The translations under genes were made by a program, and so were the position numbers. DNA of 64,000 nt, taken from contig NMRB01000827.1 in NCBI GenBank assembly GCA_002633025.1, forward strand, positions 104,813 through 168,812, given 5' to 3'. The first letter of the stretch is position 1. Each line of letters opens with the position of its first letter. The notes under the pieces are model-generated. The model was not told where the DNA came from and did not search any database. It worked only from the letters and a program-made list of their open reading frames with translations. This stretch comes from Notospermus geniculatus (lineage: Eukaryota > Nemertea > Pilidiophora > Heteronemertea > Lineidae). Below are positions 45,071 to 57,039 of the stretch, piece after piece.

Positions 45071-45318
45071 TTTTCCATCAGGGCCGAAGCCATAACATTA
45101 TTGGTCCTGGTAGGGAAGATGCCATCTAAAGCTAGTCATGTTCTTCACTCGGATGGGATCTTTTACTTGCCCTTTGCCAAAGCACAAGATACAAAGTACC
45201 ACAGCTTACTGCCCCATGTGATGGATTGAAGATCCAGGGATATCCCATGTAGCCCAGAGTTGAACCCGGGACCTGCTGTTTACTGAGCAGAGGTGACAAC
45301 CACTTGTCTGTTGAGGAT
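45071..45318 (-). mobile_element. tRNA-derived SINE, minus strand
   Basis: The minus strand has an A-box region ending AAGTGGTTGTCACC, a B box GGTTCAACTC near 45250, the CTTTGGCAAAGGGC block, and the 3' hairpin ending GGCCCTGATGGAAAAAAC. Near full length. Confidence 0.8.
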
Positions 45319-46210
45319 CTCACATCTTCGATGCTGAACTGGCACATGCTCATTTCGATAAAGAACGAATGAGTTCAACTTTCTCACTACTGACAGCAGT
45401 CCAAGGTCTCTGATGAAAGAAACTTCCTTCTTACCAATGCCAAGTTGAGAAGTACAATCAGATTGAATCAGAAATTTGTCTGGAGGGCGCCAATCAAAGA
45501 AAAGGGCCAATCTTGTCGAGGAAATTTCACGTCCTGTGTCAGGAATGAAGTTACGTGTTTTATTTCCTTACAAGTAACGGGTTGATTTCCTGCGGAAATT
45601 AGTGCTTCATCTCTTGATGGAGAGAAACGAACAAGTGAACATAGGCGAGATTTCTTCGATGTCTTCCCTCTACAGGACGGAGGTCATGTTTATACTTGGT
45701 AACTTGTCCAACAACCTCATCTCAAATCTTGGTAGGCTTCCCCGTTTTGCCCTTTACATATTCAATTCATAGATTCAACTCTTTCCAGCTAAGTGTATCA
45801 CAATGAGGCAGCAATGTATGAAGATGTGTCACTTCCCACCGCTTGGCCCGGTAATCTCTACGTGATCCACCGCCTTCACCTTCTCAAACCTCAACTCTTT
45901 TCCTCGGCTCTAACTCCCCCACATGGACAAATACCCTCCAGACACGCACCCCACCAGACTATTCCTGGACTATATTCTCGAGATCAGTCACTTGGCTAAC
46001 CATCAAAGCTTACTTAATTACATTACTCAACTATGTCCGATGATATTGGCATAGATAGATAAAAATGACATCCAAAGAAAAAATCTTGATCAATAGTTAG
46101 GCACGTTCGCTAAACGTGATGTTTTGGCCCAGACGAGGTGATTGCTGGCTCAATCATGGACATGATAGAGATTTTCTTGATGGTTGGAGTTCGTTACTTG
46201 ATGTCTTATA
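45319..46210. other. anonymous stretch
   Basis: No gene or repeat recognised. Short frames only. Confidence 0.4.
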
Positions 46211-46512
46211 GCCCTGTTAGCCATGATAGCCCAGTGGCTATCATGCCCGGTTTGCAAGCGGCAGGTCCGGGATTGGAATCCGGCCTGGGCCATATAGGAT
46301 CATCTTCGGCTCTTCTTGTCAGTTGCATGGGACAGTTGAACTTTGTACTTTTGCAAGTCAAAGACCCCATCCAAGTGAGGAACATGAGAAGCTTGAGATG
46401 GCCTCTTCTTCCATATTAACCAGGGCCAATGATGCTTTAGTTTTGGCCCTGACAGAAAAAATCAAGTACCGGTATGCAAGATGTTGTTGGCCCTGATGGA
46501 GAAATCCAACAC
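46211..46512 (+). mobile_element. tRNA-derived SINE plus duplicated 3' tail
   Basis: Head with TGATAGCCCAGTGGCTATC and B box GGATTGGAATCC. The body is partly shortened (CTTTTGCAAGTCAAAGACC). The 3' hairpin GGGCCAATGATGC..GGCCCTGACAG ends at about 46470. A second tail fragment (TTGGCCCTGATGGAGAAATCC) follows at 46486-46508. Confidence 0.8.
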
Positions 46513-47730
46513 AACAGCTATCAAGAATGAGATGAAGTGCGGCGTTTTGTTGAGGAAACAGTACCTTTAACGTATTTGAACAACAAACAAATGTCTGTTC
46601 AACATCAGGGAGGATTCAGACAAGACTGAGGAAGAGTCATGGCTGTCTAAACTTGTGATAATTCGGATAATCCATCATAAAGGCGATGTTTTTATTTCTA
46701 AGATGGAGAATATTAACGTTCCTGTCACCCCAGATACTGTGTCTTGCAAATTTCATCTGGCAAATCTTTCGTGACTGTCAAAAGCTTCGTGCTTTCTTTG
46801 ACAGCTATTTATGAAAATTTCTTTGGTTTGTAAAATCCGCGACACAAAACGGCGTTTGACTTATTAGGTTGCTGCGGTGGACTGTCACAGCTTGATTGAA
46901 ACATTGTTAAGTACGTGATCCATCATCGCGGGAGAAAACTGAATGCTTGAAATTGTTTGTTAGATTTGAGTCGCATGTGATAATTTTGTGACCAACAGAA
47001 ACAGTGCAATTTGACATCAATCATTATGATGATCATAATTCATCAAAGCAAATGTTTTCTTTAGATATACCTGTCTCCAACACTGGGGTGTATATACATT
47101 CGCCAACACTAGGATGAAAGGCAAAACTACGGTATTGGAGAATGATGCAATCACCGCCGGTGGCGCCGGCTGTTGACAAAAAGTGGCAATATCTTGGCCC
47201 TTTTAAACTTCAATGGCGTGAACTTGCAGGCAAGTGTTTTGTAAAAAAGCAGTCTGTGGCCACCATCTTGTGATAATTTGACCACGTACAATTACAAAGG
47301 GCGTACCCTGTGTTTACAAAACACCAAAACCCAGAGAACATTAAGCCCAGCAGTAGCTTCCTCTTGATGCTAACGACCAGAGCCTAAAGTCTGCCCCCTC
47401 TTCCTCTAGCGTTCTCCGATATCCGCATTAGTCTTCCAGGATTGGCAATTTTTTCCGCCATTTACCGTGAATCACCCCATCAGCTGGCTTAGCCCTTTAG
47501 CCGGGATGTACGACGTTGCTGAGTAAACACTTGAGCCGATCTGGAGAAAGGGGATGTCAACAGATCTGTTTTATGATGTGTTGGAGTAGTGACTTGCTGA
47601 CTAGAGGGTGGCATGTTTATTTCAATGATCTATCTGACTGCTTGACTGAGGGGGACAGTTCAAATGCACTTCAGAGAGGGGCTTCCTTCACAAATTGTGC
47701 TCTTCACTGTACACACAACTCCTTCACCTC
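46513..47730. other. anonymous stretch
   Basis: No gene or repeat recognised. GGTGGCGCCGGC near 47160 is a short GC-rich patch. Frames are short. Confidence 0.4.
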
Positions 47731-48190
47731 TGTTAAAGGGAGTGTGACACATTTACTGAGATGGTCATTCATCCACTTAATAAGTTAAAGGGAGCGTATC
47801 ACATGAATTTGCTGAGAGGGACATTCAGATGAGTGCATCATCGACTTTTGTTAAAGGGGGTGTCACCTTTACAGAGAGTGTCATTCAGCATTCTCTGTTA
47901 AAGGGAGTGTGTCACATTTGCTGAGAGGGTCATTCAGATGAGTGTGTTATTCACTTCTCTGAAAGTGAGTGTGTCATATTAAGAGAGTCATTTCGATAAG
48001 TGCATGATTCACCTGTGTTAAAGGGAGTGTGTCACATTTTGTGTGAGGGTCATTCAGATAAGTGCATCATTCGCCTCTGTTAAAGAGAGTGTGTCATATT
48101 TCCTGAGAGGGTTATTCCAATAAGTGCATCATTCACCTCTGTTAAAGGGAGTGTGTCACATTTACTGCAACGGTCGTTCAATAGCATTCA
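47731..48190. repeat. minisatellite, about 62 bp unit, 8 diverged copies
   Basis: TGTTAAAGGGAGTGTGTCAC starts units at about 47731, 47784, 47850, 47897, 47958, 48017, 48079 and 48141. A typical unit continues CTGAGAGGGTCATTC and ends AGTGCATCATTCACCTC. Unit length varies from 47 to 66 bp. Confidence 0.9.
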
Positions 48191-48586
48191 GTCATACTTC
48201 CTGCGTGCTTTTTGCCCCCTTGAAGAATTCGTCTCAAGGACAGTTCACCCAGATTCTTTCCTCGATGGATTTGTTACGACGCACTCAGCTTCCACTCTCT
48301 GATTCCCCTTCATCATCATTGTGTATTGATAATTAATTGTGGATGATCCTGTTGTATACCAATCACACCGACTCCTCATTGTCATTGTCTTCATGAACGA
48401 GACGAAATCAGCTGGAAAGATTGTGGTGTTCTCTAAGAGTACGATGATTGAGCGATTACAAGGGCTGGCATGTCAAGGATGGTGATGGCCTCTTGGTAGG
48501 TGATGGGGACTTTTCATATGCGGTCAGCGCAGAATTCATGAGACTCTTGTTGCAGCCTTACAGCTCAACACATTCCTCATTGCTAT
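48191..48586. other. anonymous stretch
   Basis: No gene or repeat recognised. Confidence 0.4.
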
Positions 48587-48756
48587 AGAGGTTCTTTACG
48601 TGATGTCACATTTTCATGATGACAGGCTGCTGTCATATTGGCCGTCAGAATGTCAAATGACACTTCAGATGTCATGATGTGACAGTTTTGACATCATTGC
48701 CGGCCATTTGACGGCCAACATGGCCGAGTCTTTGCTGACGTCAGTGAAGAACCTCT
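48587..48756. mobile_element. TGACGTCA-group MITE, 170 bp (copy 2)
   Basis: The ends are AGAGGTTCTTTACGTGATG and CAGTGAAGAACCTCT. Inner blocks CATATTGGCCGTCAGAATG and CATTTGACGGCCAACATGGC are inverted. One perfect TGACGTCA near 48736. It is shorter than the 30686 copy through loss of inner sequence. Confidence 0.82.
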
Positions 48757-49343
48757 GTGCTCCAGGGACGTGATGGGTCAGTGCTCACAACAAAGCAGTT
48801 GTCAACAACACACTGTTGTAAAGAAAACTACTTATGGATGCAACTTGGGTTCATATCAGATCCATGACCCTCTATGAGTTGATATAGCCAATTCAGTCAA
48901 ATATATATCACGGTACAATTCCAAGTTTCACGTCAAGCACCAAAATGAGACTAATTTCGAATAAAGTTGATGTAAAATTGTCAATTTCTGTTGTATTCAT
49001 TGTTGCTTCAACCTACACAGTGCTCCATTTTCAAATGTTGGACAATGGCCAAGTACCTCGAACTGACGACTGATGTGTCCTAACCAGAAAGTTGGAATGG
49101 GTGAATCCGCCAGTCGAGTATAGTTGTTATCATGTTAAACCGGATTAAAATCAGAGACAGAAGTTCTATTCCATGACAAGATCACGCTCTGCTTGGATTA
49201 TAAGCTCCCCCAAGGAATTTGGATGAAGGTGTCCTTTTCTGGCCTTAAAAGGATTACATTTCAAGTTCTCAGTGAGCGTATGATGGTGACATATCGGGGT
49301 ACTGCTGCTTCTCCCACAATCTTAACTCTTTCAGACCTAATCA
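48757..49343. other. anonymous stretch
   Basis: No gene or repeat recognised. Confidence 0.4.
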
Positions 49344-49720
49344 CGGAATTTCACGTGATGGTGTCAATTTGATATCCCCCAGTCTCGGGTTATCTCGTGA
49401 TTGGACCTGTCGTTGTTCTTGATGATCGTCTGCGGGACTGGGTGACCTGTAAGGGAACCAGGAAAACAGAAAATGTTCGCAAACTATGTGTAGTTCAATT
49501 AGGCTTCCAATATCAAGTATACTACTCTCAATTCGGAATATCACATGACGGTGTCAATTTGATATCCCCCAGTCTCGGGTTATCTCATGATGGGGCCTAT
49601 CGTTCCATGCTACCTGGGACTCGTATTTTAGTGAACTAGGGAAGCAGTTAGACAATCGTGAACCCCTGTGTAGTGCGACTAGACTTCCAATACATGTCGA
49701 TGATGAGACCTTCCCATGCA
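49344..49720. repeat. 190 bp tandem duplication, two copies
   Basis: CGGAATTTCACGTGATGGTG at 49344 recurs as CGGAATATCACATGACGGTG at 49534. Both continue TCAATTTGATATCCCCCAG and TCTCGGGTTATCTC. The second halves are more diverged. Confidence 0.85.
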
Positions 49721-50624
49721 TGCTGGGAAACCTTCGATGTCGGCAACATCGCCAGGACAAAGGCTGAAAATCACCTGGTCCTGAAAGAGTTAACAGTAGA
49801 AAGGAAGAGCAAATAAGGAAATGAATATTTCAATCCATTTTAACCCCATTAACTCGACTACTCAACGGAAAACTAACACATCTCAATCGACTTGCATGCC
49901 AGCTTTTAGATGCAACCTTCACGGATGATTGATTGGTATAATTGCCTTTGTCATCAGATCCATCAACTCCTGTCTGATCGTAAAGTTCTGCCTCGTATCC
50001 AAGAGATACAGGCACACGCCGTCGAGAGATACGGGCCCATGCTGTCATCCGCTGGTACCGTGTTTAGATGAAGAGAGGGCTGCTTTTATTTGCCCAAGAA
50101 GCTTCTTTCACCAGAGAGAGAGACCGTGTCCACTTCTGCCAGAGAAACGCAGCTACCTTGATGAATAAGAACAGTCAGCCGCATTTACTTCCAAGATGGC
50201 AGCGTATTCTAGCGGACCAATACAAAAGAAGGTTCTCCCGATTGGTGCTCAGTCAACTATGAATAGGTCCACTCGGCATTGGACATTTGTGACACCTGTT
50301 GGTCAACTGACCGACAGCTTCTGTTCTTGGTCAACAGAAATTTTATTATTGGTCAATAGAAATTTATCGGACCCACGGCCTATTGGTAGTGAGTCCGATG
50401 CCCTTGCCACTGCACCACCATGCTCAGTGATGATCATCATGCTGTAAAGTGTAATATCTTTCTGCCGTTTTATTTCTAACGCACTTCAATCCTGGTAATC
50501 GTAGCCAATGAAATCAGAAGTCTTCTCTGATATTCCACTCTGTTTTTCTGATCCCAATCTGATGATAAGCCTCCTTCCCAGAAAAGAACAATATACCTAA
50601 TCACTGATCTGATTGCCCTTGCAG
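49721..50624. other. anonymous stretch with a tRNA-like fragment
   Basis: No gene recognised. On the minus strand about 50380-50430 reads TGGTGGTGCAGTGGCAAGGG and CATCGGACTC, like the 5' half of a tRNA-derived repeat. The B box is degenerate. Confidence 0.35.
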
Positions 50625-50776
50625 TGCAAATCAAATTTCATCCTGCCGGAGTTCGCAGCGTTGATGTCCTTACACACTCCCTTGAGGACGTGAATTCTGT
50701 TACCTTAGGACATGAAAGAAGTCATTACATGCTGGAAGAACTTCCTGGCGGCGTTTCTGCACCATTTATGCTTCAG
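50625..50776 (+). CDS. possible internal exon, unknown protein (low confidence)
   Basis: The segment follows CTGATTGCCCTTGCAG, a good splice-acceptor-like sequence, and ends CTTCAG before GTGCAT, a weaker donor. Length is 152 bp with phase 1 at the left and phase 0 at the right. It is open throughout, and the frame continues 11 codons past the putative donor to TAA at 50807-50809, so it could also be a terminal exon. The conceptual peptide has a balanced, globular-protein-like composition (GVRSVDVLTHSLEDVNSV and later MLEELPGGVSAPFML). I cannot assign a family. No partner exons were recognised on either side, which limits confidence. Confidence 0.3.
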
Positions 50777-50809
50777 GTGCATCTTTGGGAGCCAACCTTC
50801 GATCCTTAA

Positions 50810-52532
50810 AATCAGTTCTGATGTAATGTGGACATTCCCTTCTGACTTGTTGTTTTTGCTGATTTCTGCAAATCTGCTGATCTCTGCTGCTTTGAATTGC
50901 CATATCAGCGTTCTGTATTCATCACATCAGTACAATATATTTGAAATGGAGGAGAAAACCAGAGATCGGAGATGTCTTCCCTCTTCAGACACCATAAAAG
51001 TGCTAGGCCTGGGGTAGTAGTTCATGTCAGTCATGCAGTTATCTGACTGGAGTAGCAAAGGTTATATTTCTAAAAACATTGAGATTCATGTCTTAGAGAT
51101 TGAAATTTTGTTAAAGGCATTCCACTCTTCCTGTAACATCGTACACACGATGAGAACTCATTACAAACGGACTTATAACTCATCTTTTTCCATCGACACT
51201 GCACATTTTGAACTCTCATTGATGACATGGCATCCGCAGTCAGTCATGAAAGTCAGAGATATTGCAGTAATTGCGTCTTCAAAACCACATTCTCTCTAAC
51301 ATCATGGCAGAGTTATAATTGTGTAGCAATAACTGCTGATGATATGACTTTAGAGCGATATATTAATTCATTATTTTGTCATCAAATGACAGCTAATGTG
51401 CAATTATGTTGACACCTTTGAAACAAGATAGAAGATTTCCTTCAACCACTTTTTTCTCACAAATTGCACAGAAAATTGTTGTAATATTACAATTCTTGAT
51501 CGGTAACATCTTCATGTGAAACACGTCAAAAGATTGACAGACCTTGCTGTGTTGGGTGCTTACATTCTCGATTCAATGTTTAGAAAGTCAGCTGGCGCCT
51601 GGATTATGCGGCCGATATCATTGACCCTGACTAAGTTTAACCGCAGACAGATAAAGGGAAGTCAGAATGCTACGAGACACCCAACAAACTCATCAGTATA
51701 AAATTCACATCATCTTCGTTCGACAACAACCACCAGAATACCACTTGATCGTTCATTATTAATGACTGGCAAACATTACCAACATATTTATATCTACAAC
51801 GTCCATTTCCTTCACCTTAGGGACCATCTTCTCTCGTAATTACTCGAGGTTAACTGCTGCTTACGTCTCATTTACAAGTTCGAGTTCAGAAATAGATACA
51901 AACTCAAGAAGAACGAGTGTAAGGTGTCACTTCAGGACATAAAATTTTTTTTCAAATTCTTTCTCAAATGTAGTTCGGTATACAGCGTGTCATGAGTTTG
52001 CCATGAAGTAGAAGCAAAACACTTTCCAATGATACCTAAATGGTCTTCCCCTGATCATGTATCACCGAGCAGCATTGTTTAGAAATGGTTTGTGAAAACT
52101 GGTGGTATGACATCATCAGAAACAGACTTTGAGAAGCTGAAGAAATGTTTATTTCTAAACCTCATCAAATCAGTTCAACTTCAAAAACTTCTTCTCCCAA
52201 TGGACGTCAATTCAACTTGAAGGCATTATCGCCGCTGCACATTCCAAACTGTGAAAAACGTTTCTTTTCCACTTAAAGTGTGAGCGTTGATCTGATTTGA
52301 GCTGATCCCCCGAGGAGTGATCAGCACCAAATCATCTGCCACCAGTAGATTGGACGATTACGGCATGCAAAAAGCTCGGAGATGTTTTGATTGGTGAAGA
52401 TCCATGGCAGGGATCATTGGAAGGTTTCATCAAGGTTGAAAGCCAAACTGCCGTAAGATCTTCATGGGGAATTTCCTTATTTGATGGCCACCTTTATCCG
52501 GTTAACATCTTCGGTTGATATTGCCTAATGGT
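50810..52532. other. anonymous stretch
   Basis: No gene or repeat recognised. Frames at 50712-51017 and 51024-51299 are moderately long but have no domain or convincing boundaries. Confidence 0.4.
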
Positions 52533-52985
52533 GCTGCTCTGCAGGAGGATTCTCACGAAAGTTGGCTTTCTATGGTCAACTCAAACACAAAGGCTGTATT
52601 CAAATCCTCGTCCTTGACAACACTCGTGCTGATCCAGTTCATGTATTGCTGACTTAACTCGAGAATGGCAGTCTCGAATGCCGAGAACGCAACCTGACTC
52701 AGGCCAAGAATGTGTTCTTCTCACTCACTCAACGGAGGGTTGAGAAGAACACATTCTTGGCCTGACTCCGGTTGTGCTCTCAGCGTTTGAGACGGCCGTT
52801 TTCGAGTTAAGTCAGCAACTACATGAAGTGGGTCAGCACGAGTGTTGTCAAGAACGGGGATTCGAATACGCCCATAGAAAGATATGGAGAGTCATCTGTA
52901 TTGGTGTCAGCGTAAGTCATAAGGAAACCAATCTAGAATTGCCCATTGAGAGCCAACTCGCCCTAGAAAGGTCATGTAGAGCAGC
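52533..52985. mobile_element. 453 bp foldback element with a perfect 24 bp inner hairpin
   Basis: Arms of about 200 bp run from GCTGCTCTGCAGG to GTAGAGCAGC. Matching blocks include GTTGGCTTTCTATGG / CCATTGAGAGCCAAC, GTCCTTGACAACACTCG / CGAGTGTTGTCAAGAAC, and GCTGACTTAACTCGA / CGAGTTAAGTCAGC. The innermost arms, 52700-52723 and 52741-52764, are perfectly complementary across a 17-base loop. The ends place it in the family of 26093 and 63585. No coding. Confidence 0.85.
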
Positions 52986-54205
52986 GTCTTAAGTTGATGA
53001 CAGCTGTATGCCTACCGGTATTCAGTCTTCAGCAAGTATCACTGAAGTTGTGTTGTCAACCTTCATTAGCCAATGACGTGGCTTACGGACAGAGAAACCT
53101 GCATGAAATCGTAGTTCCTGCTGTGTTTGCCCTCCGTGGAGTTTCCTCCAAAGACTTGTTTATTCCGGTTGCAAATGATTCCGTTGGTTTGATTCCTGCT
53201 CTGGCTTAGGGTCAATCACCTCTAACACCCCAGCAGATTCCCCTGGTAAAAGGGTCTTAAGGGGTTGCTGATACGGTTGACATCAGGTCGGGCTAATTGG
53301 TCTGTCTGTATCTATCGTATTGGTCCCTGGAAACAGGGCTTGGCCCTCTAAAGGAGATGTCAGCTTACAGCACTCGAGAACTCGTAAACGCGAGGCACAG
53401 AAGAGAAGTGAGGGATAATATCTTGGTGGAAGGATATAATGTATCCTAACCTTGAATATCCATCATCACATCCTGAGGTAATCGGCAGCACTCGCTCCCT
53501 ACGTCACCTCGTACTGACGTTCGTGTGCAGTGACGAAGGGAGTGGAGTGGCAAGTGGTAAGAATCACTTTGAAGCTCTGGTGCTTTCATCACAGTTTGTG
53601 GGCCAACTCATGGAGAGCATAATATTAGCCCTGTCCCTCAATAATGAAATGATATTGACGATCACAACTTGGAGAATCTGAGATCACATGCCCAGACTGA
53701 CTGGGTGAATGGAACTGTCTCTCAGAAACGAAGTGTTGTCAGCTTTGCACTTTTGCAGTTTGAAGCAGTCGGAAGTCTTACCAGTGGATTTCACCAGCAA
53801 CTCAACTAAAAACCTCACAAGATGCGTCTTCAATCCCAAGTGGTTTCCGCTGCATTGAAAGGCAAAAAGTGAGAGAATGGTTGGCATTAAGAATCTCGTA
53901 TCCTAATCCAGCCATCATGGTTTTAAAAAACACACTTTGTTGATCGATGCCATCCGTTGTCGATTTTGTGGTGGTGACTTTGGAATGAAGGGATGACAGA
54001 TCTTGAAGGTAACCTTGACCACTGGGGAGGGCTGTGATGATAAGATTGAAATTTCTGTCGTGGTTGGGGCGGGTCAAGGAAGGCAGCGATTGAAAACCAG
54101 GGCCATTGCATTTGGAATAACGAATGGTACGTGTGTGGAACTTCCCTCTGTCAAGCAGAGGCACATTCGGGAATAAAGATGTGCATCTGAATATCAAACG
54201 GGTTG
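52986..54205. other. anonymous stretch
   Basis: No gene or repeat recognised. The longest frame (53802-54197, minus, 131 codons) has no recognisable domain. Confidence 0.4.
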
Positions 54206-54477
54206 TACAGTACTTTGCACAATCGACCTCCGTTTATCCGTGTACCTTCCTCGGACGTGGCGCGGAAGGTATCCTTCAGTTCATCGCGGATGGTACGGGT
54301 ACGTCACGCGTCTCTGTTGCGTGATGTTGGGTGAATGACATTACGTCTTCACTGCATGCCTTCCATGACGCCGCGCCACGTCCTCGGAAGATACGAGGAT
54401 GGTACGTGAATGACGCTGCATGTGGTACGCGGGTGGTGCACAGTGCGGAAGGGAGGTCAATTGTGCAACGTACTGTA
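54206..54477. mobile_element. 272 bp TIR element, TACAGTAC ends
   Basis: The ends are TACAGTACTTTGCACAATCG and CAATTGTGCAACGTACTGTA. The arms resume as CTTCCTCGGACGTGGCGCGG against the complement of CGCCGCGCCACGTCCTCGG. GC content is higher than the surroundings, with many ACGT and GTACG motifs. No target duplication was identified. Confidence 0.75.
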
Positions 54478-55872
54478 AACAGGTACATGTTATCCCACGA
54501 ATGGATCCGAATCACAACGTTTGTGTTCAGGTCACAACTTAGGAGAAAACTCTTAACATGGAGAAGTGCGTCTTTTCTTGCGTTCTCTCAAAGTACAAAT
54601 AATTAGCTGAAGTTGTAAACGTAGCACTGTACTTTATGAGCAGTGCTTTGGTTTCCCAAGAAAGGTTTCATGGGGGACTGATTAAGTCAGTTGATCGTGC
54701 TAATTACTTCAGTAGCAGACTAATCTGCAGCCGTGTAACCCAACACTGACACTGCCAGGGTCTCGTGTCCCAGGTCACCCCTAGTTTGTTGTCAAACCAC
54801 TCTTGGCAAGAGGTTGAACACGAGGAAGCTGAGCTTCCTCCCAAAATTTGGGTGTGACAATGGAAGACTTTCCTGCCGTTGGAGGTCACCATTAATTACC
54901 AGTCCTCGAACGTCACAAAATTTGATGCCACAGAGAAGAAATGTACGCCTCAACATCATCTATAATGAGGCTGAGGTCGTAACTTGCGTCTGTGACGTCA
55001 ATTTTTTTGCAGTAGGTGGTCGCTAACGGCAGTAAAGTCTCCCACTCTAGCTTCAACTGTACAGTCCTTCTTCGACTGTACAGTCCTTGACTGTGTAATC
55101 GTACATACCCCAAATTTTTGGATGAGTTTGGGTCGCCTTGATTTGAACTCTGTTGTCGACAACAGACCCCGAGATGCTGCCCTATGAACCGAAACTTTAA
55201 TTGGAAACCTTGCTGATATCTATCACGAACCATCCTCCCTATCAGAGAATCTAATCGATGTCACCCCAAGGACACCCCACAACCAACTCCTTCCCGAGAG
55301 CGTGTGGCTCTTGATGGGATCTTTTCTTCCTAACCCACAACCAACTCCAAGGCCGGTTCATACATACATGTAGCTCGGCCTCGAATTTTAACGTGACGGA
55401 GCTTTTTCTTGCTGTGCTGCTTCGGCTTCTGAATGAAGACTTTTCCTCGTTTGCATTCCTGGTTGCGTTCCTTATAAACCAGCGTTTCGTTGTTTCTCCA
55501 GTGAGTAGATCTTGATGGCATCTTCTCTTGACCATTTTCTCCTTTCTTCCTGATTTATTTTAGCAGCCCCCAGCTTATTGATATAACTAAACTACCATTC
55601 ATCACTTGCCGTCTCTTCTATTCAATATTCTAATCCGGTTTTGTTGTCTTACTTTTTTAGCGGGGCCATATTTCTTGTTTAATGGTCCATTCTGAATGGT
55701 GCGTGGCAACGTGGCATGGTTCTTCTTTATTCACATACGGTAAACTCTTCAGGTTGTGATTGGCACTGGAGGAGGGAATGTTAGGAAACAGCTTGTCGCC
55801 TGTCTCCCTACTATGGATAGTCTGATGCAGCGTGTATTGGGGTATTTGCTCTTTAGTGGAAGATTTGCAGTT
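54478..55872. other. anonymous stretch
   Basis: No gene or repeat family recognised. CTGTACAGTCCTT occurs twice (55056 and 55077). CCCACAACCAACTCC also occurs twice (55276 and 55335). Confidence 0.4.
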
Positions 55873-56125
55873 GATTTTTCTGTCAGGGTCGAAGCTGAAG
55901 CATATATTGGCCCTGGTAAGTACAGAGGAGGCCCTCTCAAGCTACTAATGTTCCTCACTTGGATGAGGTCTTTTACTTGCCCCTGCAAAGAAACAAGACT
56001 ACAAGGCACCACGGCTTACTGTCCCTTGCGACGAACGTGAGGAGCCGGGAATCAAATCCCATATGGCCGGGCCTGGATTTGAACCTGGATTCAGACATGG
56101 TAACCACTTGGCTATCAATGAGAGG
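55873..56125 (-). mobile_element. tRNA-derived SINE, minus strand
   Basis: On the minus strand the head has TTGATAGCCAAGTGGTTACC and B box GGTTCAAATCC. The body has CTTTGCAGGGGCAAGTAAAAG. The 3' hairpin GGGCCAATATATGC..GACCCTGACAG ends AAAAATCAACTGC. Near full length. Confidence 0.82.
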
Positions 56126-56640
56126 AAGACGGACTCGGAACCGATGGAGATTTCGTAATTTAGTTTGGTCCAAATTGATCTATCAGAAAAAGACAACAAA
56201 CGTGCACTGATGCTGTATTTGCAGTGTAAACTGTCCTGATAACGGTCACCGTCGGAACGGTTAGGGGAATTACGATTGAGATTCGCCGTGATTGGGTACC
56301 TAATGTGGCATGAGGCTCGCGATGAGACGGCAATAGAGATAATAGTCACAAGGGAATGGGATGCCGCCGTGAGGCCGCACAGAAGGGGGAAGATTTGGTG
56401 GAATTGGTCGATGCTGGTGTAGATGTGGGTTTTAGAGGACGAGAATCAGGGGACTTTGGGCATCGGGCGATTGAGTTGGGGATATCACAACGTGTTAGTC
56501 GTCTACACCTGGAAATCTCCTCGTGAGTTATGCTGAGTGTCAAGTACAGCGTTGTTGACTCTAGTAGGCAATATTAGGAGGAAAGTTTACTGCAGGAGGT
56601 AACCGGAGAACCTGTGCTGTCAAGGAGAGTCGCTTTCTCT
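56126..56640. other. anonymous stretch
   Basis: No gene or repeat recognised. Confidence 0.4.
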
Positions 56641-56649
56641 AACAAATGA

Positions 56650-56725
56650 AGAATGGGTCTGGGCGGACTGGGGATCGAACGTGGAACCTCAGAGGCATCT
56701 TGACATATCAAGGCCTGTGGTCATT
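56650..56725 (-). repeat. tRNA-like remnant
   Basis: The minus strand contains GAGGTTCCACGTTCGATCCCC, with a B-box-like core, preceded by a weak A-box region. The stems do not close. Probably part of a second tRNA-derived repeat type also hinted at 57545. Confidence 0.3.
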
Positions 56726-56902
56726 TCTCCCTTCGAACTGCACTCCCATGGATTGAAGGAGAGTTGGAGTGATAGGAACGCTTGCCAGGGTAACATGCCT
56801 CAGCGGTGACCGACGCCACTGTTGTTGCCACTGCACCACTCTCGTACACAAGTAGAATTAAACTGAAGAAGAACGTCAACATGGTAAAACACTGCCATAG
56901 TT

Positions 56903-56989
56903 CATCCTCCCATAGCAGGGTTTGCCACTCGCTCCTCTTCATCCATTCGCTGTGGAGGAGCAAGACGAAAGCCGTGCTATGGGAGGATG
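56903..56989. mobile_element. 87 bp palindromic MITE, 8 bp TSD (copy 3 of 4)
   Basis: The ends are CATCCTCCCATAGCAGGG and GTGCTATGGGAGGATG. Flanks are CCATAGTT (56895-56902) and CTATGGTT (56990-56997), a 6/8 match. Both arms carry the same C-to-T change relative to copies 1, 2 and 4 (CATAGC / GCTATG), so the arms remained complementary. Confidence 0.82.
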
Positions 56990-57039
56990 CTATGGTTAAG
57001 CAGTGTTTTAATACCTTCGTGGGAGATCTGGTAATGTGT

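Noticed and set aside
44687-45229. 180-codon open frame as a repetitive protein gene
   Set aside because: It is produced by a 37 bp tandem repeat without stops and then runs into an antisense SINE. There is no start context or splice evidence.
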